DNA of 64,000 nucleotides, taken from positions 50,878,585 through 50,942,584 of the forward strand of contig NC_079209.1 in the NCBI RefSeq assembly GCF_026745355.1, read 5' to 3'. Both the position numbers and the translations under genes were made by a program. The notes under the pieces are model-generated. The model was not told where the DNA came from and ran no database searches. It was given only the letters and a program-made list of their open reading frames with translations. Of this stretch, positions 23,933-35,881 are shown piece after piece. The stretch's first letter is position 1, and every line of letters starts with the position of its first letter. Origin of the DNA: Beta vulgaris subsp. vulgaris (lineage: Eukaryota; Streptophyta; Magnoliopsida; Caryophyllales; Amaranthaceae).

Positions 23933-24079
23933 ATGTTTAACGCCGACAACAACCGTCCTCCACCCTCATCTTCTTCTTTTGAGGAGGATTTTAGGAAAAT
24001 AAGACTCTACTTATTTCTTATAGCCGATTTCTTTTTCCTCCTCATGACATTAATGATATATCTCCTAATACATAAGTAG
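23933..24079 (+). CDS. Small 48-aa single-pass membrane protein frame, unknown function
   Basis: The ATG is in a strong context (GGCCACCATG). The frame encodes a short hydrophilic N-terminus with a Pro run and a Ser run (RPPPSSSS), an acidic/basic stretch (FEEDFRKIR) and a hydrophobic segment of about 20 residues (roughly 25-45), ending in IHK. It looks like a small tail-anchored or type-II membrane protein. A TATA box at 20296 would serve it if the hAT element between 20396 and 23919 were absent; the hAT copy sits only 13 bp before the ATG. It lies in the leader of the copia element, so it may be an accessory frame or a captured gene. I do not recognise a family, and at this length it could be chance. 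Confidence 0.4.
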   Translation: MFNADNNRPPPSSSSFEEDFRKIRLYLFLIADFFFLLMTLMIYLLIHK

Positions 24080-24340
24080 GAGACAAAAAAAAAAAAAACC
24101 CCCCCCCCGGGGAAGAATGACAGAAAAACGCACATAAATATCAATTTTTTTTATGTCTTTAAGTGCATTTTAGGAATTTTTTTTGTTTATTCACTTGTTG
24201 TATTTTGTTTCTATTTTTGGTAATTTTTTTGTTTTTTTTTTGCTTCATTAATATTGTACGCTATTTTTGTTTATTTTGTTTGTATTATTTATGTATAATT
24301 TTGATGATATAAATCAGGGGGAGATAATATATATATATAT

Positions 24341-24556
<216 letters not shown>

Positions 24557-24585
24557 TTATCATCATTACTAATTTCAAATATTTA

Positions 24586-25330
24586 CATGTTTGTAATCAA
24601 AAGAATAGGAGATCTAGTGAAAAGACAATTTAGCATACTAGATCTATCTGGGCAAAAGTTTTTAGAATGGACAGTAGACGCCCAAATGAATTTAAAGGCC
24701 CAAGGATCGGAACATACAATTAAAGATCTGACAATCCAACAAGGAGATGCAACTACAACAGCCGCATTAGTTAAAATAGTGATTACAATTCAACATTGTT
24801 TAGAATTGTATCATTGTTGAGATATTGTGATCATCCCATCACAGAAGAGCAAATGATAAACAAAATGCTCTCCACTTTGCACGCATCCAATAGCATATTG
24901 GCAGAACAATACAGGTTCAGAGCTTTCAAAAAGTACTCTAAGCTAATCTCAGTACTACTTGTGGCTGAACAAAATAATGATCTTTTGCTGAAAAATCATA
25001 ATCTTAGACCTACGGGGTCTTCAGCCACCCATGAGATTAATGCAATAGAAAGCTCTAATCCACAGAAGCAAATGCTATACATAGGGGTGGATGCGGTAAT
25101 TACAACGGTCGTGGGAGAGGACGTGGTAATTACCGTGGCCAAGGGCGTGGATGTGGCAGAGGCCGATTTTCCCCAAGAAATAATAATTTTAAACATTCTG
25201 ATAAAAATTGGGGACAATCATCTGGAAATCAGAGGCAGACGTCTTATAAAGGAAATGATACTTGCCACATATGTGGCATGACTGGCACTGGGGCCGCACA
25301 TGTCGTACTGCCAAATAATTGGTAGACCTA
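24586..25330 (+). pseudogene. Copia gag region
   Basis: The frame beginning near 24586 contains LSGQKFLEWTVDAQMNLKAQ, typical of the N-terminal part of plant copia gag. Later frames carry ITEEQMINKMLSTLHASN and EQYRFRAFKKYSKLIS, then an RGRG-like basic stretch near 25090-25170 and a CHICGMTG zinc-knuckle start at 25264. At least two frame changes separate these parts (near 24800 and 25285). Confidence 0.85.
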
Positions 25331-25579
25331 TATCAAGCTTTAATAAAAAACAAAGGAAAAAATGTTGAAGCAAACTTTGTTAATGAAGCTACTACATCCA
25401 TGCCCAGCCTTGATGTTTCGGATTTTTTTATGGATGATGCTGAAGTAGAAAACAACTTTGTTTATATAACGATCCATTAATGTGCTTAGTTCATTTTAAT
25501 TGCCTCAATATTCACTTTCATGTATTCGTTCCTTGATTATTAATAAAAATGTATTTTTCTTATACTACATCAGTATTTA

Positions 25580-27290
25580 TTATTTATGAAGATATGAATT
25601 CATCAGAAGTTGGAACAAAGAACAATGTCTCCTGGACAGTGGGACAACACACACCATATTGAAAAAATAAAGTATTTTTAAAACTTACAATATTCCAAGC
25701 AAATGTTAGTACAATTTCTGGGACAGCCAAGCTAATTGAAGGCTCTGGAAAAGCTTGCATTATATTTCCAAATGGGACAAAATTGATAATTAATGACGCA
25801 TTATATTCGAGTAAATCTCGAAGGAACCTCATAAGTTTCAAAGATTTACGTCAGAATGGTTACCATTTGGAAACAATGACGGTGAACAAAGAGGAATTCA
25901 TATGCCTAACGGCAGAGAAAAACGGCAAGAAATACATCTATGAAAAATTGCCAGCAATTTCCTCGGGACTATATCGCATAGATATACGTCCGATTGAAAT
26001 TAATATGATATCTAACCAGAAGTTAGATAATAGAAAATCATATTTACTCTATGGCATGACCGATTAGGCCATCCGGCACAGGAATGATGCATAGAATCAT
26101 TGAAAACTCAAATGGACACTCTATAAAGAATGTCAAAATTCCTCGGTCAAATGAATTAACATGCTCTGCATGCTCACTTGGCAAATTGATAATCAGACCA
26201 TCTATAAATAAGATTGCCACTGAATCTCCAAGTTTTTAGAAAGAATTCAAGGAGATATTTGTGGGCCTATTCATCCTGCATGGGACCATTTCGTTATTTC
26301 ATGGTATTAATTGATGCCTCTACTCGATGGTCACATGTGAGCCTTCTGTCAAGCAGAAATGTTGCATTTGCAAAACTTTTGGCTCAAATAATTCGATTAA
26401 GAACTCAATTCCCAGATCATACAATAAAGAAAATAAGATTAGACAATGCTGGGGAATTTACATCCCAAACATTTAATGACTATTGCATGTCTATTGGGAT
26501 TATTGTTGAGCACCCTGTACCTCATGTACATACACAAAATGGTCTTGCTGAATCATTAATCAAAAGACTACAATTAATTGCAAGACCATTAATAATGAGG
26601 TCAAAATTTCTCTCCACTACTTGGGGTCATGCTATATTACATGCGACATCATTGATAAGATTAAGGCCGACAGCCTATCACAAATTCTCACCGTTACAAT
26701 TAGTATAGGTCGAGAACTGAATATCTCACATTTGAGAATTTTTGGGTGCGTTGTACATGTACCTATTGCTCCGCCCCAACGTACTAAAATGGGTCCACAA
26801 AGAAGGATGGGAATATATGTTGGATTTGAATCTCCATCAATTATCAAATATTTAGAGCCAACAACTGGTGATCTATTTACGGCTCGATTTGCCGACTGTC
26901 ATTTTAATGAGTCGGTATTCCCATCCTTAGGGGGAGAGAAAGTGGACCCACAAAATATAAAATCGGAAATTACATGGAACGCATCGCAAATGTCGTTTCT
27001 GGACCCGAGAACAAATTCATGTGAACAAGAAGTCAAGAAAATTGTTCATCTGCAAAGTATTGCAAACCAATTGCCAGATGCATTCACAGATACCAAGAAA
27101 GTGACAAAGTCACATGTACCTGCTGCGAATGCTCCGGAACGGATTGAAATTCCTAATGACAATAAGGCAATTGAAAATGAGTCAATAGCACGTCGAAAAC
27201 GTGGCAGACCACCCGGTTCTAAAGATTTAAAACCGAGAAAAATGAAAAGGCAAGGGAGAAACGAACGAAATTAATATAAATCCTCCAACG
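25580..27290 (+). pseudogene. Copia protease, pre-integrase and integrase region
   Basis: Order of similarity: a protease-derived part (frame 25783-26067 with SRRNLISFKDLRQNGYH), the GAG_pre-integrase segment, the integrase core (26214-26708, with FMVLIDASTRWSHV, KIRLDNAGEFTS and HTQNGLAESLIK, containing the D-D-E residues) and the C-terminal part (26621-27274, with RRMGIYVGFESPSIIKYLEP and RKRGRPPGSKD). Frame breaks lie near 25660, 26070, 26215 and 26690. Confidence 0.88.
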
Positions 27291-27384
27291 GAGCATGATG
27301 AAATCCATAATGAAAACATAAATGAGGACAAATGTGTTCTAGGAGAAAAGGAACATGAAAGCATAAACAACAATGAAACTTCAA

Positions 27385-27938
27385 CATCAGCAAGATTATG
27401 TAAATATGGAATCAGTGATAGTGCAAACTGCCTCATTTGTGATTGTGAAGAAGAGAGTCAGGATCATCTGATGACACAATGTATATACAGCAAGGAAATA
27501 TGGAAGCGAGTCATGAAATGGCTGCAAATCACTTGTACTTACAATACTGTTGATGGCATGACTAGATGGCTGCAAAGGTGTAGAGTCAGTAAGTTTAAAA
27601 GACAAATGTATATAGCAACAGTGGCAGCAGGAGTTTATCATCTATGGATAACTAGAAATGAAGTACTATGGGACAAAAAAGTTGTTTCATTGGAAGTACT
27701 TGTGAATAGAATACAAAGAGTAGTAGTAGATAGAGTCTACAGTGTACTCCCTAAGAAGATAAACAGTAATGATAGAGAATGGTTGAGAATAATAACTCAA
27801 CATGTAACTAGAAGAGAATCCTAGCTTTGAAGGGGAGGGTCCAACCTAGTTGGTTTGTCCCCTCAAAGTCTAGGTGTAGGGTGTATTGGTGCTCTTGGTT
27901 TGAAATATAATCTCTCTTAATTAGCAAAAAAAAAAAAA
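27385..27938 (+). mobile_element. 5'-truncated LINE insertion
   Basis: A 554-bp insertion with a poly(A) tail (27926-27938) is flanked by a 14-bp target duplication CAATGAAACTTCAA (27371-27384 and 27939-27952). These are hallmarks of target-primed reverse transcription. The open frame encodes the C-terminal zf-RVT domain of a plant LINE reverse transcriptase (SANCLICDCEEESQDHLMTQ, a Cys-Cys-His-Cys arrangement). Only the last part of the LINE is present. It splits the copia pol gene between integrase and reverse transcriptase. Confidence 0.92.
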
Positions 27939-27952
27939 CAATGAAACTTCAA

Positions 27953-29705
27953 TTAATTATGTTTCTACAAAGAGACAATGGAATCGAAAAGATGTTGTCT
28001 TGAATGAAAGTTTTGCTTACTCGATAGCGCTTGAAATGACATACGATGAAAATGATATAGAACCAAATACAGTTGATGAATGTCGCCGCAGAAAAGATTG
28101 GCCAAAATGGAAAGAAGCAATTCAAGCAGAATTGAAATCACTTGAAAAACGTGAAGTATTCGGTCAAATAACCCAAATACCAAAAGGTGTAAAACCAGTT
28201 GGGTACAAATGGGTATTCGTGAGAAAACGAAATAAGAAAAATGAGGTTACTAGATATAAGACAAGATTAGTAGCCCAAGGCTTCTCGCATATGCCAGGGA
28301 TTGATTATGATGAGACATATTCTCTAGTAGTCGATGCAACTATACTAAGATTTCTGGTAAGTTTATCAGTTTCGAAAGAATTGCAAATGAGATTGATGGA
28401 TGTAGTGAACGCATATTTGTATGTTGCAAATGAGATTGATGGATGTAGTGAACGCATATTTGTATGGCTCACTCGACACAAATATTATATGAAAGTTCCC
28501 GACGGACTAAAACTACCAGAAAATTGCCCAAAGAGATGTTTTCAATAAAATTGAAAAAATCACTCTATGGGTTAAAACAGTTTGGAAGAATGTGGTATAA
28601 TCGTCTTAGTGAATACCTATTGAAAGAAGGATTCAAAAATAATCAAATCAGTCCATGTGTTTTCATCAAGCGATTTAAATCAGTATTCGCCATCATTGCT
28701 GTATATGTCGATGATTTGAACATTATCGAAACTCCTAGAGAACTTGAAGCGACTACAAAGTACTTGATGAAAGAATTGAGATGAAAGATCTCGGGAAGAC
28801 AAAATTTTGCCTTGGCCTGCAAATGGAACATCTAAGAAATGGGAATTTTGTCCATCAATCAAACTATACAGAAAAAATTTTGAAACGTTTTTTCATGGAC
28901 AAAGCCCACCCAATAAGTTCTCTAATGGTAGTGCATTCCCTGAATGAGAAAGATGATCCATTCAGACCACGAGAAGAAAACGAAGAAATTCTTGGCCCTG
29001 AAGTACCATATCTAAGTGCAATTGGTGCCTTAATGTACTTGGCTAAACATACTCGACCTGACATAGCTTTTTCAATAAACTTGTTAGCTAGATACAACAA
29101 TGCACCAACAAAGAGACATTGGAATGGAGTCAGACACTTATTACGTTATCTTCGAGGAACACAAGATCTTGGACTATTCTATCAGTCGAAACCAAATGCG
29201 TCACTCATTGGATATGCAGATGTTGGGTACCTATCAGATCCACAAAAGGCTAAGTCTCAATCCGGGTATCTATTCACTTATGGAGGTACTGCAATATCTT
29301 GGAAATCCATGAAGCAGACTTTGACGGCCACATCATCAAATCATGCAGTATTAATTGCTCTTTTATGAAGCTGGAAGGGAATATGTATGGCTAAGGTCAA
29401 TGATCAAGAATATCCAAGAAGAATGTGGGATGGAAACAATAACAACAAATCCAACTATCATCTACGAAGACAATACTGCATGCATCACCCAAGTAAGCGA
29501 AGGGTACATCAAAGGAGACAGAACTAAACATTTATCACCAAAGCTCTTCTTCACCCATGACCTCCAAAAGGAAGGGACGATAAACATCCAACAGATCCAA
29601 TCATGTGAGAATCTTGCAGATTTATTTACCAAATCCCTTCCAGCGAAGAAATTTGAAGAATTAGTCCGAAAAATTGAAATGCGTCATCTTCGTGATATAT
29701 GTTAG
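27953..29705 (+). pseudogene. Copia reverse transcriptase and RNase H region
   Basis: 27953-28548 carries WKEAIQAELKSLEKREVF and VGYKWVFVRKRNKKNEVTRY, the start of the copia reverse transcriptase. 28464-28784 carries KLKKSLYGLKQFGRMWYNRL and the catalytic motif YVDDLN. 28781-29368 continues with YLSAIGALMYLAKHTRPDIA and the RNase H segment SGYLFTYGGTAISWKS. 29355-29705 ends with YEDNTACITQ and ADLFTKSLPAKKFEELV. A 43-bp tandem duplication (28381-28466) and further frameshifts near 28540, 28780 and 29360 break it. Confidence 0.9.
28381..28466 (+). repeat. 43-bp tandem duplication inside reverse transcriptase
   Basis: Two copies (28381-28423 and 28424-28466), each starting TTGCAAATGAGATTGATGG and ending GCATATTTGTATG, appear identical by eye. 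Since 43 is not a multiple of three, the duplication shifts the frame. Confidence 0.95.
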
Positions 29706-29931
29706 ATTCAAGGGGAGTATTATATGCGCTGCACTGCACTCTTTTTCCTTTCGATCAGGTTTTTATCCCACCAGGTTTTTCCTGACAAGGTTTTTAATGA
29801 GGCAGTTAATTTTAAGCATATAAGGATATATAATAGTTGTACTCCTTTCCCTAGTTATGGATTTTTCCCACAGGGATTTTCCTAACAGAATTCTAAATAG
29901 GACAACGTCTGTTATGAGTTATCAGTGGACA

Positions 29932-29943
29932 TTCAAGGGGGAG
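29932..29943 (+). promoter_or_regulatory. Polypurine tract of the copia element
   Basis: The tract AAGGGGGAG directly precedes the right LTR. A second similar tract (TTCAAGGGGAGTATT, near 29709) follows the end of the coding region and may be an earlier or duplicate tract. Confidence 0.7.
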
Positions 29944-30189
29944 CGTTGAGAAAACAGTGGAATGGCAAATTCCACTGTTAAGCACAGTGAAGTCCACTGA
30001 CATGCATTCAATGCATGGGTGAGTTTTTCTTGCCGGTTGCTGCAATTGTTGATTTTTGTAACATACACAGAAAAGTTTATATCTAGAAATACTGTCATTT
30101 GTAAGAAGTGAATACACTCAACTCATATACAATACTCTTCTGATAAATTCCTTTCAGTAACATTCCTTCTATATATATTTCTCACAACA
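29944..30189 (+). repeat. 3' LTR of the copia element
   Basis: 246 bp matching the left LTR with scattered substitutions and without the 76-bp duplication. The first base is C rather than T. It ends CTCACAACA and is followed by TGGTG. Confidence 0.93.
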
Positions 30190-30264
30190 TGGTGAACTCT
30201 CTTTCTATAATTCTATGTCCCACTTTTTGGAGGTAAGTATGTAAGAATTAAGATGACGACTTGG

Positions 30265-31387
<1,123 letters not shown>

Positions 31388-31652
31388 TTGGGTTGCCTTT
31401 GACAACCTCGTCAATTGCTTTGTAGATGCACCTTAAGGTCCTAGACGGTTGAACGCCTGAACCACATGTTAGATTGGTAATTTGGTACTAAACCATGACC
31501 AGATTTTGTAAGAAACACTACCTCTGCTTTTTAATAGTTGTACAATATTTATTTTTATGGTGTTTTTCATTAGTTATACAATTTCCTTTTAGAAAAGGTT
31601 TTCTATGTGCGTATGACTTGTTTACTTTTTAAACATATCTTTATACAATTAA

Positions 31653-32030
31653 AGACTCGTTTGGTTATCGTTGGAACTTAATTCCCCATGGAAAGTCTTA
31701 TTTCATGGGAAGTAAATTCCCGTGTCTATTTCCTAGAAAGTGGCTTTGGGTGTTTGGTTAAGCATATGAATTTGTAATTGACATAGGAATTTCTAATCAC
31801 CAGGGGAGATGGTGAGTAATTTCCATGGGATGTCTTATTTTATGGGAAGTAAATTCCATTGTCGATTTCCTAGGAAGTGGCTTTGGGTGTTTGGTTGAGC
31901 ATAAGTTCCTTGGAAATTTTATTTCCCATGAATTCCCTATTTTTAGCATAGCAAGCAACTACCCTATTTTATACTTTCTATGAAATCCAAATTCCAGTAG
32001 AATTTTAGGTGAACCAGACGACCTCGAACT
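31653..32030. mobile_element. Possible small inverted-repeat element
   Basis: The left AGACTCGTTTGGTT and the reverse complement of the right end, AGTTCGAGGTCGTCTGGTT, are similar and are flanked by TTAA on both sides. Inside, a segment with GGAAGTAAATTCC, TTTCCTAG and AAGTGGCTTTGGGTGTTTGG occurs twice (near 31708 and 31848). The ends match imperfectly, so this is tentative. Confidence 0.4.
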
Positions 32031-33376
32031 TTAACATGCTTGACATTTCCATTTGATACAAGAATAAAAAAGACGAAGAAAGTATTCTTGCTTTGGAGTC
32101 ATATTAAAGAAACCTAATTACTATATAATCATATTTTTATATTTCATATATCACTTTTGCGAGAAATAATTTTTTAAAATTTTTCAGGCAACTTAAAACT
32201 TTAATTGTAAATTTTTTTGCAAGAACCAACCTTAGCCTTCTTTTAGGCGTTGGCCAGTTGAATTCGGTTGACTTACTTAAATGACTCACATAAAAGGCAG
32301 GTAACTCGGATTTTTTTTTCCAGCCATGTCCCTCCACTTCTCCTCCTTGAACAAAAACTCCCACTCTCAGTTCATTTACCAACTATTTTCTCTATTTCTC
32401 CTTTGAATTTCTTTCTTCTTCCTGCGACTCAAGTCTTCATCCACTCAATTATAGTGAAATTGTCAACATCTATAAGTTACTCCTTTTAATTTTCTTAGTA
32501 GCTTCATTTAATGCATTGTGTAAAGTTAGGATTTTTTCCTTTTTCATTTTGTAATAGATGATTTGACAAGTCAAACCTTTAAAATGACAAGGACCATGTA
32601 TATATCCCTAAGGAGTCCTAGGATAATTAGATAACATATTCTCCTCATATAACATGTTGTAAATGTCGCATAATTTAGACCAGCCAACAAATTAAGCTCT
32701 AAACACAAAGAACCATAAAACAAACAACACTATAAGGACCAAGAGAGGGACTATTGTTGTTGTGCACAATGAGCCACCCGTTTGAGACATCAACCTCAAC
32801 AAAGTATTATTTGAAATGTTACAAATCCAAAAGAGTAACATACAAAAATTATGAATGCATAGAGAAAGACATATTCGATTTTAAATTAGTTTTCAAACAT
32901 GAATAAATCTAATTTGACATAAATTAAAATTAACTTGACTAAACCACCTTGAGGCAATGATCAAAATGATTGAGATTGATCTATTTTCTTTGAAAGTATA
33001 TTTGTGACAAATTGACAATAGTGTCAAGTCCAACTCAATTTAAGGTTATGTTTGACAACAAAAATTTACGAGTAGTTTTTCTTCAAAGCTTCATTAGAGG
33101 TAAACACAATGGTGTTTGATGAAATTGTGTTTTAAGGTCCGTTTAGCAGTTTAGGTAATATTTTGAAAAGTAATCAATTAAACACTGCATCCAGTTAGTG
33201 GTAATCGTCAACATCAAAATAAAGAACTTATCCAAGCTGCCCTCCCCTTGCTTACACTTCTACTAACCAAGTGGTGAGATTATTCAATCAAGCTAGTTAG
33301 ATCAAAGTTTAAAGAATGGATTTTTTTAGAAGTTACTCTATTTTGCACGCTAACCACTAAAAACTAATATAACAAA
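32031..33376. other. Intergenic, no gene recognised
   Basis: AT-rich. Frames at 32137-32489 on both strands overlap one another and have no recognisable domain. Confidence 0.45.
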
Positions 33377-33631
33377 TCTTTATTATATAAGGGAAGAGAG
33401 GAGAGACACCAAAAATTATAAACCCCATTATACCCTCAACTAACAAAGCACAACTACACTCCTCTCTTGCCATTATATCTCACCTAACAAAAACATTTAT
33501 AACATCTCTAATTTATTGATCTCTTAAAAACGAAAAAAATAGAACGAATGTTGTGAAAAAAGTTTCATAGAGTTATTACATAATCGAGTTTTCTATTTGT
33601 TTTCGCACGCATCACATACATATAAGACTAG
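33377..33631 (+). mobile_element. Small non-autonomous Helitron-like element
   Basis: Starts TCTTTATTATATAAGGG after an A and ends CTAG before a T. The start matches the minus-strand end at 4908. The last 28 bp match the Helitron-like terminus at 5004-5033 except for changes that turn the hairpin arm GCGTGC into ACATAC, so the hairpin is decayed. At 255 bp it cannot encode a replication protein. Confidence 0.5.
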
Positions 33632-33650
33632 TAGCTATTATGCCAATAAC

Positions 33651-34094
33651 TGTTTCTGTCTAGAAATTAAGGTTAATGATCTGTGCTGAACAAGTCCTTA
33701 AGTCCGAGCAGGGCTGGTTATCAGTTCACCGGAAACCTGCAAAACACAGAAAAACTACCCCGGGGGTTGTTCCGGGATCGCCCCTCCGACGCTCAAGTCA
33801 GTTGATGATTGAGGTAGAGAGAGAGTCTAGAGTGAGAAACTTAAGTTAGTTAGGGGAGAATTCAATACCTTTGCATTGATGGGACACGAGGTATTTATAG
33901 TGGTGAGAATTTCTAGAAAGTGGTGTGCTGGACATGACAGCTCACTTGGGGATTGGCATCACCTTTTCAAAGGATGATTCTGGTGGGACCCATAAAGCCT
34001 GAATTGGCCATGCTGTAGTTGGGGGGACCCATGGAGCTTAGGTGGTGGTGCCACATTGCATGATATCACTGGACGGATTTAATAGGCCCAAACA
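33651..34094 (-). repeat. 3' LTR of the Ty3-type element
   Basis: 444 bp, differing from the right LTR by about 11 substitutions and one 1-bp indel. It contains GGTATTTATAGTGG (a TATA region when read on the minus strand). On the minus strand the tract GTGGGGCTAAA precedes it and is the likely polypurine tract. Confidence 0.93.
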
Positions 34095-34179
34095 TTTAGC
34101 CCCACGCCAGGAAGGGGTTGAAGAGCCGTCCGACCGGGTGAAGCCCCTTGGTGGCGTACCTTCCTCTCATCTGACCGAC

Positions 34180-34530
34180 CTCCAGATCAAAGGCCAGAGG
34201 AGGGCCAGGTCGGGCAAGCGCCGACCAGGTATTTTCCCAGTAGGATCTCTTGAATTGACCTTCGTGAAGGAGGATTAGAAGGAGACCAGGTCGGGATTGT
34301 GCCGACCAGGGTCCTTAACAATGGGATCTCCTGAACTGACCTCCATGAAGGAGGATTAGAAGGAGACCAGGTCGGGATTGTGCCGACCAGGGTCCTTGAC
34401 AATGGGATCTCCTGAACTGACCTCCATGAAGGAGGATTAGAAGGAGACCAGGTCGGGATTGTGCCGACCAAGGTCCTTGACAATGGGATCTCCTGAACTG
34501 ACTTCCATGGAGGATTAGATGGAGACCAAG
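34180..34530. repeat. Tandem repeat A, unit ~81 bp
   Basis: About four copies of a unit containing GAAGGAGGATTAGAAGGAGA, CCAGGTCGGGATTGTGCCGA and ATGGGATCTCCTGAACTGAC. The middle copies are nearly identical and the outer ones diverged. It lies in the untranslated 3' region of the Ty3-type element. Confidence 0.9.
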
Positions 34531-34739
34531 TCGGGCTAGTGCCGACCAGGGTCTTCGACAGGCAAATTGATTCGGTCGAAGACTAATGAACTTGACGGAC
34601 CGACCGGGTTTCTGAGAAGAGGACCGGGCCGGCCGAGAGGCTAAAGAGCCGGCTTACTGACCGACCAGGTCATCGAGGTGCGAACCAGGTCGGTTGAGAG
34701 GTGGAGCCCCATGACAGGCCGACCAGGTCTTTGAAGAGG

Positions 34740-35035
34740 ACTAGGTTGGCTAAGGGACTAAAAGCCCTTTGACTGACCGATCAGGTTGTTGAAGAGAGGA
34801 CCAGGTCGGCTGAGGGGCTAAAAGCCCTTTGACTAGCCGACCAGGTTGCTGAAGAGAGGACCAGGTCGGCTGAGGGGCTAAAAGCCCTTTGACTGACCGA
34901 CCAGGTTGCTGAAGAAAGGACCAGGTCGGCTGAGGGGCTAAAAGCCCTTTGACTGACCGACCGGGTTGCTGAAGAGAGGACCAGGTCGGCTAAGGGGCTA
35001 AAAGCCCTTTGACTGACCGACCAGGTTCTGGATTG
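34740..35035. repeat. Tandem repeat B, unit 60 bp
   Basis: Five copies of an exact 60-bp period containing GAGGACCAGGTCGGC, GGGGCTAAAAGCCCTTTGAC and CCGACCAGGTTGCTGAAG. Identity between copies is very high, indicating recent amplification. The 7-bp word CCAGGTC/GACCAGG is shared with the other two repeat families. Confidence 0.95.
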
Positions 35036-35580
35036 ATGGGCGCTGCTCGGACAGGGGCTAACATGCCCTGGAGAGGCCGACCAGGTGCTCCTTAGCACTT
35101 AGTGAATTTGGCTAAGTGAAGGGGGCAAGCAGAGACCTGGTCGGACAAAGGGTGAGGGAGCCCCAACATGACCGACCGGGCCCTGGATTGACAGGCACTG
35201 CTCGGACAGGGGCTAACATGCCCTGGAGAGGCCGACCAGGTGCTCCCTAGCACTTAGTGAATTTGGCTAAGTGAAGGGGGCAAGCAGAGACCTGGTCGGG
35301 CAAAGGGTGAGGGAGCCCCAACTTGACCGACCGGGTTCTGGATTGACGGGCGCTGCTCGGACAGGGGCTAACATGCCCTGGAGAGGCTGACCAGGTGCTC
35401 CCTGGCACTTAGTGAATTTGGCTAAGTGAAGGGGCAACCAGAGACCTGGTCGGACAAAGGGTGAGTGAGCCCCAACTTAACCGACCGGGTTCTGGATTGA
35501 CGGGCGCTGCTTGGACAGGGGCTAACATGCCCTGGAGAGGCCGACCAGGTGTTCCCTTATACTTAGTGAATTTCCTCTTG
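35027..35580. repeat. Tandem repeat C, unit ~155 bp
   Basis: Three full copies and a partial fourth, starting near 35027, 35181, 35337 and 35490. Each contains TGGATTGACGGGCGCTGC, GGGGCTAACATGCCCTGGAG and CACTTAGTGAATTTGGC. Identity is high. Confidence 0.93.
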
Positions 35581-35781
35581 TCCGACCGGCATCCCCGGGG
35601 AGAGTGCCTGTTAGGACCGAGCGGGTAGCTTTGAGCTGGATACTAGTGGTTTGCCACATGACATTTCTCAGCTGGGTAGTTGAGCTGGATGGGACTTTCT
35701 GAAAATTTTGACGTTTCATCTTCAATGGGCCATGTGGAGGCATCTGATAGGTTTGTGAGGGGGCGCAACCCGAGACAAGCT

Positions 35782-35789
35782 TATATATT
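35782..35789 (+). promoter_or_regulatory. Candidate promoter of the antisense gene in the Ty3-type element
   Basis: TATATATT in the context AGCTTATATATTGG, followed by a C/T-rich leader (35820-35876) that runs into the solo-LTR insertion at 35882 and resumes at 38077. It would drive the plus-strand gene at 38184-40740, opposite to the retrotransposon genes. Confidence 0.5.
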
Positions 35790-35881
35790 GGTACGGAGAG
35801 GAGAGAGAAATCATTTGTGCAACTTCCTTCAAAATCCTCAAACTTTCTCTCTCTAAAAGCTCTCACTTCTCTCTAAGTTTC

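Noticed and set aside
34187..35098. Minus-strand frames made of repeated 20- to 27-residue units
   Set aside because: They are translations of the tandem DNA repeats. The 60- and 81-bp units are multiples of three and stay open by chance.
34180..35580. Regularly spaced repeats considered as a CRISPR-like array
   Set aside because: The units are directly adjacent tandem copies without unique spacers, in a plant retrotransposon.
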